Source: Minisyncoccota bacterium (lineage in GTDB: Bacteria > Patescibacteria > Paceibacteria > UBA9973 > UBA918). From it: a stretch of 64,000 nt of DNA. The DNA lies in contig JAIPIB010000001.1 in the NCBI GenBank assembly GCA_021734905.1, forward strand, positions 1 to 64,000, written 5' to 3'. Shown here in pieces: positions 53,010 through 61,508 of the stretch. The position numbers and the translations under genes are program-made. Below the pieces are notes generated by a model. The model was not told the DNA's origin. It did no database searches and worked only from the letters and a program-made list of their open reading frames with translations. Positions within the stretch are counted from its first letter, which is position 1. Every line of letters begins with the position of its first letter.

Positions 53010-53063
53010 CAAAACAAGATCACAATTGTCTTATGATCTATTGTGAGCTTATATGCTACAATT

Positions 53064-53086
53064 TATATGTTAGTAACTAACATATA
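53064..53086. promoter_or_regulatory. Palindrome overlapping the promoter of the MscS-TM gene
   Basis: TATATGTTAGT, A, then ACTAACATATA. It begins 2 nt after an extended -10 (TGC-TACAAT, 53057-53062) and should cover the transcription start, as an operator would. Confidence 0.6.
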
Positions 53087-53092
53087 CAATAT

Positions 53093-53788
53093 ATGACAAC
53101 TGAATGGATACAGGTCCTTCAATATTCGTTTCAAACACTCTGGGTGGAAGTCGTTTCTTTTTTACCACAGTTTCTCATCGCATTTCTCATCCTCATTGTT
53201 GGATGGATCATCGGTGGCGTGTTGAAGCGAATCGTTGAAAAAGTATTTGCTACGCTCAAGGTAGACCAACTTCTCGATATGGCAGGGGTTGATGAGTTGA
53301 GTGAAAAAGCTGGATATAAACTTAGAGCAGGAGCATTCGTTGGGTCACTCGTGAAGTGGTTTACCATCATCGTATTTTTTGTTGCATCACTAGATGTACT
53401 TAATCTGGATCAGGTAACAGTTTTCTTTAGGGAAGTTGTTCTCTCATACCTCCCACAAGTAATTGTCGCAGTACTCATACTTTTTGGAGCAATGATTATT
53501 GCGAAAGTTGTGGACACAAGTATTGTTGCAACATCTCGCGCAGCAGGCTTTAGTTCTCCAGACCTTCTTGGTCATTTTGCTCGATATGCGATCCTTGTGC
53601 TTGCTGTACTTGCAGCACTTAGTCACCTTCAGATTGCACCGCAGCTTGTTGAGATGCTTTTTGCAGGCTTTGTCTTTGCAACATCACTCGCGCTCGGACT
53701 TGCTTTTGGTCTTGGTGGTAAGGAAACTGCTGCACATTGGCTTAATGCCTTTACACAGAAGAAGAACGATCATATGAACCATCGGTAG
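53093..53788 (+). CDS. MscS-family transmembrane protein without beta domain (CmpX-like)
   Basis: 231 residues. Five hydrophobic segments; LIVGWIIGGVLKRIVEKV and the final helix ATSLALGLAFGLGGKETAAHWL match the conserved TM-helix family of MscS-like channels. The cytoplasmic beta domain of MscS is absent. It could be a small channel or a membrane-stress protein. Preceded by a palindromic operator-like site and followed by a strong terminator. Confidence 0.75.
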   Translation: MTTEWIQVLQYSFQTLWVEVVSFLPQFLIAFLILIVGWIIGGVLKRIVEKVFATLKVDQLLDMAGVDELSEKAGYKLRAGAFVGSLVKWFTIIVFFVASLDVLNLDQVTVFFREVVLSYLPQVIVAVLILFGAMIIAKVVDTSIVATSRAAGFSSPDLLGHFARYAILVLAVLAALSHLQIAPQLVEMLFAGFVFATSLALGLAFGLGGKETAAHWLNAFTQKKNDHMNHR

Positions 53789-53808
53789 GAAACACGAATA
53801 ACGGAGTG

Positions 53809-53855
53809 TTTTAAAAGAAAAAAGCAACGGTTTCCGTTGCTTTTTTCTTTTAAAA
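53809..53855 (+). terminator. Terminator after the MscS-TM gene
   Basis: TTTTAAAAGAAAAAAGCAAC and complement, TTT loop; a 22-bp stem. Confidence 0.9.
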
Positions 53856-53930
53856 AGAGCTCGAAAAATCGCAGTGCTTAGATCCTAAAAAATGAAATGC
53901 TATCATCCATGCTAATTTCATGCAAAATGC

Positions 53931-53958
53931 TTGACTCTTAAACCGTTTCATATATAAT
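53931..53958 (+). promoter_or_regulatory. Strong sigma70-type promoter upstream of the rRNA locus
   Basis: TTGACT (53931-53936) and TATAAT (53953-53958), 16-bp spacing. It is followed within 75 bases by a terminator. Confidence 0.7.
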
Positions 53959-53964
53959 GGCGCC

Positions 53965-54050
53965 TACGTGTTTATGAGTATTACTAAAGAAACTAACTAG
54001 CGGAGAGAAGTCGCCTTGCGAATTCTTATGCCGCGAAGCGCGGTTTTTTT
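53965..54050 (+). ncRNA. Short transcript between rRNA-locus promoter and terminator
   Basis: About 86 nt. It contains an 8-codon frame ATG AGT ATT ACT AAA GAA ACT AAC TAG (MSITKETN, 53973-53999) and ends in CCGCG AAG CGCGG plus seven T (54031-54050). It could be a small RNA or an attenuated leader that anti-termination must pass to reach 23S. Confidence 0.4.
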
Positions 54051-54709
54051 AGTCAAAAAATTCAGGGATGAATTTTGAGAGGTATTCAGGGAAACATGCG
54101 ATTTTTGACAAACACCACGAGTGAGCGTTGCGGAAGAGTTTACTCTTCCATAACCGAACGAGTGGTGGTTGTATGCTTGTCATACAATTGCATATTCTAG
54201 AGACGAGGTTGATAAGGCCTCGTCTCGAAAAATCCTATGTGTTCGACGCACATAGGTACTTGTCTGTGCTACTCGTTACTCAGAGTTTCATTTCTAATGA
54301 AATCTCTAGCGTAGTACAGACAAGCAGGTAAGCGTATGTAGCGTAAAGACAATTGGAATTTTTCCGGGTCTTTTCGTCCGCTACATACACAAACATAAAC
54401 AAGTCTTATCAGAGTTTGTATCTCTGGTAAGCACACTCAAAAGTATCGTGAACTTCATAGAGGTGAAGTTCAAAAAATCGTGGATGATAGTAATTTGAAG
54501 TTCGCTTTTTAATTACTATCACAAAAGGGACAATGCTTCGATTAAGGGGGGATATCAAATCTCTGCCACACTATACGAAGTTTAAGCGTAACCCCTGCGG
54601 CGGTAGCATTTTGCTATCATCCACGACCCAACTTTTTGTTGGGGTCTCTATGAAGTTCACGATACGATCAAAAAATTGTACAGCGGTGTACAGCATTCCT
54701 TACAGGAAT
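54051..54709 (+). other. Highly structured 5' leader of the 23S rRNA
   Basis: About 660 nt, with no 16S rRNA in it. Nested perfect stems: ATCGTGAACTTCATAG (54447-54462) with CTATGAAGTTCACGAT (54651-54666); TCGTGGATGATAG (about 54478-54490) with CTATCATCCACGA (about 54613-54625). Also CTTGTCTGT/ACAGACAAG around a repeat-like hairpin near 54260-54325 and GTATGTAGCG/CGCTACATAC near 54337-54390. The innermost 120 nt may fold as a discrete domain. Confidence 0.55.
54688..54709 (+). other. 23S rRNA processing stem, 5' arm
   Basis: GTACAGCATTCC-T-TACAGGAAT pairs with ATTCCTGTA-G-GGAATGCTGTAC at 58249-58270: 22 bp with a single T.G wobble. Typical of an RNase III processing stem. Confidence 0.85.
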
Positions 54710-55254
54710 GTTAAGGGTGTATGGTGGATGCCTAGGCTTCAAGAAGCGATGAAGGACGTGATATGGCTGCGATAAGCGTGGGGGAGATGCCAAATAATCG
54801 TTATATCCCACGATTTCCGAATGAGGAAACTCACCTGCTTACGGCAGGTACCCTTGAATGAGGGAGCGTACCCAGGGAAGTGAAACATCACAGTACCTGG
54901 AGGAAAAGAAAGCAAAAAACGGGACTTTCTTTCTGACTTTTGAACAGCTTGCTGTTCTCCATTGAAGTCAGGAAGAAGGTTCTCGCGATTCCCTTAGTAG
55001 CGGCGAGCGAAAAGGGTAGAGCCCAAACCATTCGTATTTATATGGATGGGGTTGTAGGGCAGTAGTGTCATTTAGTTGAGAAGAGTTACAAAATGTTGTC
55101 ATAATAAAACGCGTTGGGAAGCGCGACCCAAGAAGGTAATAGTCCTGTATATGAAATTTCAACAACTCTTTTGCTACTGTTCCTGAGTAGTTCGGGACAT
55201 GAATAGCCCGAATGAATCTGGGAGGACTAACTCCTAAGGCTAAATATTCTTGAA

Positions 55255-55300
<46 letters not shown>

Positions 55301-55868
55301 GGAGAGGGGAGTGAAATAGATCTGAAACCATACATCTACAAGGAGTCGAAGCCCTGCGGGGCGACGGCGTGCCTATTGAAGAATGAGCCGGCGAGTGTAT
55401 CTTTATTCTTTGTCTAAGTGGTAAACCCACGGAGGCGTAGTGAAAGCGAGCGTGAATAGCGCGAATATAGAGTAAGGATACGACCCGAAGCGGGATGAGC
55501 TTGCCATGTGCAGGGTGAAGCGAAGGTAAAACTTCGTGGAGGCCCGAACCGGTTGGCCGTTCAAAACCATCGGATGACATGTGGTAGGGAGTGAAAAGCT
55601 AATCGAATTCCGTAATAGCTGGTTCTCTCCGAAACAGCTTTAGGGTTGGCGTCGTGTGTTCCTCCTGGGGGTAGAGCTCTGGAAGGTCTAAATAGGGAGA
55701 AATCTCGTTAGACCTATCAAACTACGAATACCAGGTAGTCACAGCACGGCAGTTAGACTACGGGGGAGAAGCTCCGTTGGTCGAAAGGGAAACAGCCCAG
55801 ATCGCCAGTTAAGGTCCCAAAATATATGCTCAGTGCAACTTGAGGAGGTGAGGATTCATAAACAGTCA

Positions 55869-55900
<32 letters not shown>

Positions 55901-56738
55901 GAAAGCGTAACAGCTCACTGATCGAGAGTCCTTGCGCCGAAGATGATCGGGGCTCAAGCATATTACCGAAACTGCGGATGTCACTTTTCTTCGGAAAAGT
56001 GGCGTGGTAGGAGAGCGTTCTGTTCTGCAATGAAGCCAAGGTGTAAACCACGGTGGAGCGTACAGAAGTGAGAATGCCGGCACAAGTAACCGCAAGACGG
56101 GTGAGAACCCCGTCCGCCGAAATACCGAGGTTTCCTTCGCTATGCTGATCAGCGAAGGGTTAGTCGGTCCTAAGCCGATCCCGAATGGGGGAGGCGATGG
56201 ATAGCAGGTTAATATTCCTGCACACTGTTGCGTTGCGATGGAGGGACGGAGGGTTGTACCCAAAGCATCTTATTGGATTGGTGCTGGAACTATGAGGAGG
56301 TGTGGTAGGCAAATCCGCCACACAATACTCCGAGTAGGGTCTGAACGTAAGGCTTCGGCCGAGCGAATGAGGGGAGCACGCTTCCTAGAAAAACTTCTAA
56401 GCATAAACGTAACGGTTCCGTACCGCAAACCGACACAGGTGGTAGGGTCGAGAAGACCAAGGCGAACGAGTGAGGGGTCCTTAAGGAACTCGGCAAAAAA
56501 GCGGCCGTAACTTCGGGATAAGGCCTGCCTTTGCCCCTTCGGGGGTTAAAGGCCGCAGCGAAAGATTTCCTGGCAACTGTTTAACAAAAACACAGCTCCC
56601 TGCGAACACGTAAGTGGATGTATAGGGGGTGACGCCTGACCAATGCCGGAAGGTTAAATATGGGGGGTCTTATGTATTTATATGTAAGGCTGGACTATAT
56701 AAGCCCCGGTCAATGTCAGCGATAACTATAATCGTTCT

Positions 56739-56941
56739 AAGGTTCAGCAATTTTTCTTCGGAAAAATTGCTGATAGGACTGGAACGATTATGGGTTAAAC
56801 ATATAACGCCGAACAAGCTACCTTGCATCCAGAAATGTATGCATAGTCCAAATTGCAACCAACAAGAGACCAAATGTTGCACATCTTAACTATCGAAAGA
56901 TAAAAGATGAAGATAGAGTCCTTCTGCAATAGGAATAGAAG
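56739..56941 (+). ncRNA. Group I intron 1 in 23S (E. coli 1923-1931 region), no ORF
   Basis: About 198-203 nt inserted in TAACTATAATCGTTCTAAGGT...AGCGCAATTCC, the site of the I-CeuI-type introns. Core elements: R GAGACCAAATG (56865-56875) and S AAGATAGAGTCC (56910-56921). P1 would pair exon ATAATCGTTCT (to 56738) with GGAACGATTAT (56781-56791), with a terminal T.G. Exon homology instead favours splicing after 56743 (GGT) and before 56942. A TCAGCAATTTTT hairpin forms the P1 extension. The last intron base is G. No homing endonuclease. Confidence 0.8.
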
Positions 56942-57508
56942 AGCGCAATTCCTTGTCGGGTAAGTTCCGACGTGCACGAAAGGCGTAATGACTGGGAAAC
57001 TGTCTCAAGGACCTGCTCGGTGAAAATACAATGGGGGTGAAGATGCCCCCTACCTGCAGTTAGACGAAAAGACCCCAGGAGCTTTACTGTAGCTTCGTAT
57101 TGGGGCTGTTGAATTAATGCGTAGCATAGAAGGGAGACTTTGAAGCGAGCTTTCGGGTTTCGTGGAGTCGCCAGTGAAATACCTTTCTTTAATTTGGCAG
57201 TTCCTAACCTCTTAGAAAAAATCTAAGAGAGACAGTGCGTGGCAGGCAGTTTTAGTGGGGCGCTACCCTCCTAAAAAGTAACGGAGGGGTCTCAAGGTTG
57301 GCTAGGCGCGAATGGAAACCGTGCCGATAGTGTAATGGCATAAGCCAGCTTGACTGTAAGGCGTCAGTGCCGAACAGATGCGAAAGCAGAGCATAGTGAA
57401 CCGACGGTACGCTTTAGACGCGGCCGGAGATTATCTGACAAAAGTTACCCTGGGGATAACAGGCTAGTCGTGCCCAAGCGTCCATAGCGACGGCACGGTT
57501 CGGCACCT

Positions 57509-57876
57509 TAACTTATTTATGGTATTTCACTCAGCAATGGGTGTTTATATCAAGTTATAAATACATCGGGGTGCCTAGAGTAGCAATACTCTATAAAAAT
57601 AAATTGGCTATATGCTGGAACTCCTGAGTCAAAATTAAGCATACAAGGCCCAAACAGTAATTTGAAAAAATAAGCTGTGTGGCTTGAAAACATTGTATGT
57701 TCAGGACAATCAGCAGGGAAGACTTCTAAGTTATTTAAAATAATATGAAGAACCCTCAGAGACTACACGCCAATCTCCAACTCTAAGTAGAGCTGGATGA
57801 AGATATAGTCCGATCCTCGTAGTAATACGAGTGTATAGTAAAAGTAGATAGAATTTTTACTATACAAAACGACAGC
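57509..57876 (+). ncRNA. Group I intron 2 in 23S (near E. coli 2500), no ORF
   Basis: 368 nt inserted between CGGCACCT and CGATGTCGGCTC. P1 is clear: exon GGCACCT (57502-57508) pairs with GGGTGCC (57569-57575), with the canonical U.G at the 5' splice site. R: CAGAGACTACACG (57757-57769). S: AAGATATAGTCC (57800-57811), a perfect match to the group I consensus. The intron ends in G. No endonuclease frame, so mobility would need help in trans. Confidence 0.9.
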
Positions 57877-57905
57877 GATGTCGGCTCAACTTATCCTGGG
57901 GCTGG

Positions 57906-57941
<36 letters not shown>

Positions 57942-57946
57942 AAGTT

Positions 57947-57984
<38 letters not shown>

Positions 57985-58248
57985 CTCTATCTACTGCAGG
58001 CGTCGATTCTTGAAGAGATTTGTCCCTAGTACGAGAGGACCGGGATGAACTGACCTCTGGTCTATCTGCTGTCACGCCAGTGGCACCGCAGAGTAGCTAT
58101 GTTGGGAATGGATAACTGCTGAAAGCATCTAAGCAGGAAGCCAACTCTAAGATTAGGAATCATTAAGTCCCCTGAGAGATGATCAGGTTGATAGGCACTA
58201 GGTGTAAGCGCAGCAATGTGTGGAGCCGAGGTGTACTAATTAGACGTA

Positions 58249-58270
58249 ATTCCTGTAGGGAATGCTGTAC
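58249..58270 (+). other. 23S rRNA processing stem, 3' arm
   Basis: Complement of 54688-54709. Confidence 0.85.
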
Positions 58271-58391
58271 ATCGCCCCAAATGAACAAAATTAACGCACT
58301 GTTTTTAATTTTGGACATTTAGGAGTGAAAAGCTATACAATTTTTTGGAGTATTGTTTTATGTTTGTCGTCGTTTTAGAATATGTGATTGA

Positions 58392-58460
58392 ACAAACGAG
58401 CGTAGCGACTATTGTGAAATTATGTCCCGATTTCTTCTAACAGAGAAGTAATCGCTGGAC
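58392..58460. repeat. Dispersed intergenic hairpin, copy in rRNA spacer
   Basis: GAGCGTAGCGACTATTGTGA followed by GTCCCGATTTCTTCTAACAG and AGAAGTAATCGCTGGAC. Nearly identical to the copy at 59189-59258. Confidence 0.7.
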
Positions 58461-58497
58461 CTTAGGATTCATGAGGTTATGTACGCTCAAATTGACA

Positions 58498-58957
58498 ATT
58501 GAATACTGTAATGTGGTTTTTAAACCATAAAGATCAGAGACGAATCAAAATTTCCGCTATCGGTCGCCAACCTCCCAAGTTTCAGGCATATCCGATACGT
58601 GTGTGTTTACATTTTGATTGACTTGCTCAGGTAGGCATTCCATGGCGGCTTTTGCCTCCTAACCTGCCGCCCGCGATTCTTCGCTACCTTGCGCAGTCAT
58701 GCAAGTTGGGAGCTTTCTCCCCGTCTCTCCCTCGTTCTTTGTCTGTCGGTGGTGTATAGAAATTGTACGATTTTTCTGCCTTTCTTCATTCTTTTGGGAT
58801 GTAGCTCAGCTAGAGGGTTATTGCAACTTCTTAGGTAGAGTGCCAATTGTTCCCGGTTGTCAACATCCGGTAAAAAGATTGGAGGTCGCTGGTTCGAATC
58901 CAGCCATCCCGACCATTGCTATTTCTTTGGAAATAGCATCACATTACAGTATTCAAT
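58498..58957 (+). other. Stem-bracketed precursor holding the tRNA-like gene
   Basis: ATTGAATACTGTAATGTG (58498-58515) is perfectly complementary to 58940-58957. The 5' part (58520-58790) has further stems (AATCAAAAT at about 58554 with ATTTTGATT at about 58613; CAGGTAGGCA with TGCCTCCTAACCTG) but I recognise no RNA family in it. Confidence 0.6.
58796..58916 (+). tRNA. tRNA-like gene with hairpin insertions in D-loop and anticodon loop
   Basis: Acceptor TGGGATG/CATCCCG, D-stem GCTC/GAGT, anticodon stem CCAAT/ATTGG, variable AGGTC, T-arm GCTGG-TTCGAAT-CCAGC, discriminator A and encoded CCA are all present. Two segments are extra: about 20 nt in the D-loop (CTAGAGGGTT-ATTGC-AACTTCTTAG, itself a hairpin) and about 23 nt in the anticodon loop (TTCCCGGTTG-TCAA-CATCCGGTAA, a hairpin). 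Total 121 nt against about 76. The anticodon is not certain; one register gives GTT (Asn). It is either a tRNA with unusual introns or a broken tRNA. Confidence 0.6.
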
Positions 58958-58976
58958 AGATAAAATGCACCATTAC

Positions 58977-59152
58977 AGCTTTTGTAGGGGAGATAGGAAG
59001 TAGTTTAAGGAGGAAAACATACAGGAAGTAACCCAAAGGGTAAACATAACTGCCAGATCCGTCTGTCAGAATCGCCTGCATATGACCAATTCGAGTTTGG
59101 TCCGCCTATCTTTCCCGCCTGAATCTAGATATTCAGGTTTCCTACAAAAGCT
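58977..59152 (+). ncRNA. Unidentified structured RNA between tRNA-like gene and 5S
   Basis: 176 nt closed by AGCTTTTGTAGG/CCTACAAAAGCT (12 bp), with an inner GATAGG/CCTATC stem, hairpins GACCAA/TTGGTC and CCTGAAT/ATTCAGG, and a TAACCC AAA GGGTA loop. I compared it with RNase P, SRP, tmRNA and 6S signatures by eye and found no match. Confidence 0.5.
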
Positions 59153-59188
59153 ATAATGAATTGAAAATTGAATATTTAAAGTTGAATG

Positions 59189-59258
59189 AACAAAGGAGCG
59201 TAGCGACTATTGTGAAATTATGTCCCGATTTCTTCTAACAGAGAAGTAATCGCTGGAC
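59189..59258. repeat. Dispersed intergenic hairpin, copy before 5S
   Basis: GAACAAAGGAGCGTAGCGAC... and AATCGCTGGAC; near-identical to 58392-58460. Confidence 0.7.
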
Positions 59259-59378
59259 GGTGGTTTCATAAGGGGTTGTCGATATCTTGACGGAAGGAAC
59301 GATATCATATAACCTGAACAGCGACTGAAAGTCGAATCCGTTCCTAAAAAGAATTTTGAAAATTGAATAATTGAAGCT

Positions 59379-59495
<117 letters not shown>

Positions 59496-59525
59496 GTCTT
59501 CAATTTTCAAAAATTCTTTTTAGAT

Positions 59526-59551
59526 AAAAACCAGAATCAATTCTGGTTTTT
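59526..59551 (+). terminator. Terminator after 5S rRNA
   Basis: AAAAACCAGAA/TTCTGGTTTTT with TCAA loop. Confidence 0.85.
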
Positions 59552-59554
59552 ATT

Positions 59555-59820
59555 TATTCCGAACACGAAAAATATCACTTTCCTCATTCGTTCGGAAATG
59601 TAAGAAAGTGTTCTTCCACTTCACTCGCTCATTCGAAAACCAAGCTTGCTTGCATCGATAAAACATCATCCCATGATATTTTATCCCCTTCAGGGGGAGA
59701 GAAATGTGATGGGACCCATTTCGCAAGACTCATTGAGATAGTTTGTGAGCGAAGCGAAACAAAATATCCAATGAGTGGACAGTTCCTGTAGGGAAAGTAG
59801 ATCGCCTTCGCCCAGCACAT
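59555..59820 (+). pseudogene. Fragmented 5S rRNA copy split by insertions
   Basis: Blocks of 5S appear in order: ATTCCGAACACG (59555-59566), AAGCTTGCTTGCATCGAT (59642-59659), CCTTCAGGGGGAGAG (about 59687-59701) and AGTAGATCGCC (59796-59806). Between them are unrelated segments; one, GATAAAACATCAT CCC ATGATATTTTATC (59656-59684), is a hairpin. It cannot make a working 5S. Confidence 0.6.
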
Positions 59821-60090
59821 TCCTCTGGGTAGAGGAATGTGGCGTAGAAATTCAACATAGTCGTTGCACTCCTTGTTTCATTCCACTTTAAGTGCTTTTT
59901 ATGTATGAAGGAAGGTCCTCCTTACAGGAGCTGTTCAGGTCGTATGACAATTTCTTGCGAAAGTTTCCCAAACTTCCTCACGCCAACTTAGAGTTTTCAA
60001 AAGAAAAAGACCCCACAAAGGGGTCTTTTTCTTTGATGCAGCAAAATTTTGTTACATCTGTTTTCAGTTTCATCTGGTACAATATTCAAT
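59821..60090. other. Interval between the 5S remnant and the VWA gene
   Basis: Contains CATTCCTCT GGGT AGAGGAATG (about 59818-59840), a hairpin, and a terminator AAAGAAAAAGACCCC/GGGGTCTTTTTCTTT (60000-60034). No gene seen. TACAAT at 60078-60083 is the next -10. Confidence 0.5.
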
Positions 60091-61464
60091 ATGTTTAGAC
60101 CGTGGGCATTTTGGAGACGAACGCAATACTTAGCTGGAGCCACTGCGGTGGTCATGATTATTTGTGTCAGTTTTTATTATGCTTATTGGTATGAGACCCC
60201 GAGTTGTTTTGATCTATCGCAGAATGGAGATGAACGGGGTATCGATTGCGGAGGCGGGTGTATGCGAATTTGTAGCTTTGACACTCTTGCTCCAGTCTCC
60301 TTGTGGACTCAATCATTTAAGATTTCAGATGGACAGTATAATGCGGTCTCATATGTTGAAAATAGAAATCTAAATATTGGTACAGCTGAACTTGATTACA
60401 CAATTAAACTTTTTGATGGTGAGGGTCTTATTATTGAACGGAAGGGAACAACAGTTTTTCCTGCGGATAGCGTGTACCCAGTATTTGAAGGAAAGATTCT
60501 TACTGGTTCTCGAGTACCAACTAGAACCGTAATAGAATTTGACGGAAGTAAGACGGTTTGGCAACTCAGTGAAACAGGAAGAGAACAATTTGTTCTCGAG
60601 AAACGTGATCTCGTAAATGCAGACAGCAGGCCACGACTCACTGCTCAGTTTCGTAACACATCACTTGATGAGGCTAGGGATATAGAAATAGTCGCTACAA
60701 TATTTGATGCTACAGGAAAACCACTTACTACAGCAGGCACTTTCGTCAGCTTGTTTGGAGGACGAACGTCAAAAGACGTTGTGTTTACATGGCCAGAACC
60801 AATTGCAAAGACACTCCGAAGTTGTGAAATCCCTACTGATGTTTTACTCGCGATTGATCTTTCTGGAAGTATGAATGACGATGGTGGGATTCCTCCAGAA
60901 CCAATTTCGTCTGTTCTCACTGCAGCAGAGTCTTTCGTTGCACGACTTCAAGATAGTGATCAAATTGGTGTCGTCACATATGCGACAGGTGCATCTCTTG
61001 TAGAAAAGCTCACACATGACAGTGTTCGTGTTGGTAAGGTAATTTCACAACTTGTTATTGAACCCAAGGAAGAAAGAGGGAGTACGAATACAGGCGATGC
61101 TTTGAAGCGTATGCGGGAGGAATTAAGCTCTGCGCGACATAGTGCTGATGCGCGAAAGGTGGCAATTCTATTGACTGACGGTTTAGCAACTGCGCCTGCA
61201 AAAGAGCCTGAGCAGTATGCACTTAATGAAGCACGCCTTCTTAAATCTTTAGGAGTACAACTCTTCACTATTGGTCTTGGAGAAAAAGCGAATAAAGATT
61301 TTCTTAAAAATATAGCCTCTGAAGAGAATCAGTATTACCAAGCTCCAACAGCAGGGGAACTTAAATCAATTTACAATTCTATTACGAACAGTATTTGTGA
61401 AGATGGTGTCGCGGTCATTGAGATAATTCCAAAAGCCAAGACTTCTTTTCCTCCACTGAAATAG
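60091..61464 (+). CDS. Membrane-anchored VWA-domain protein
   Basis: 457 residues from ATG 60091; TACAAT with extended TGG ends 7 nt before it, and the earlier in-frame ATG at 60049 precedes this promoter. Membrane anchor about 13-33. A cysteine-rich patch follows (SCFDLSQNGDERGIDCGGGC), a motif common in CPR surface proteins. The VWA domain (about 265-440) has a complete MIDAS: DLSGS, T in GSTNTGDAL and TDG. It probably binds a protein or surface ligand in a metal-dependent way, outside the cell. Confidence 0.8.
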   Translation: MFRPWAFWRRTQYLAGATAVVMIICVSFYYAYWYETPSCFDLSQNGDERGIDCGGGCMRICSFDTLAPVSLWTQSFKISDGQYNAVSYVENRNLNIGTAELDYTIKLFDGEGLIIERKGTTVFPADSVYPVFEGKILTGSRVPTRTVIEFDGSKTVWQLSETGREQFVLEKRDLVNADSRPRLTAQFRNTSLDEARDIEIVATIFDATGKPLTTAGTFVSLFGGRTSKDVVFTWPEPIAKTLRSCEIPTDVLLAIDLSGSMNDDGGIPPEPISSVLTAAESFVARLQDSDQIGVVTYATGASLVEKLTHDSVRVGKVISQLVIEPKEERGSTNTGDALKRMREELSSARHSADARKVAILLTDGLATAPAKEPEQYALNEARLLKSLGVQLFTIGLGEKANKDFLKNIASEENQYYQAPTAGELKSIYNSITNSICEDGVAVIEIIPKAKTSFPPLK

Positions 61465-61508
61465 GATACGTTATTGGACAAGCGACTTTTTTCGCGCATA
61501 ATGAGTAC

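Noticed and set aside
56629..56889. 86-codon frame as a homing endonuclease in intron 1
   Set aside because: Runs through conserved rRNA exon and intron core; no LAGLIDADG or HNH motif.
58699..58959. 86-codon frame over the tRNA-like gene
   Set aside because: Covers tRNA arms and the processing stem; no start signal; residues have no domain character.
58977..59152. RNase P RNA
   Set aside because: AGGAGGAAAACATACAGG resembles the GAGGAAAGTCC region only loosely; the other conserved segments are absent and the length is too short.
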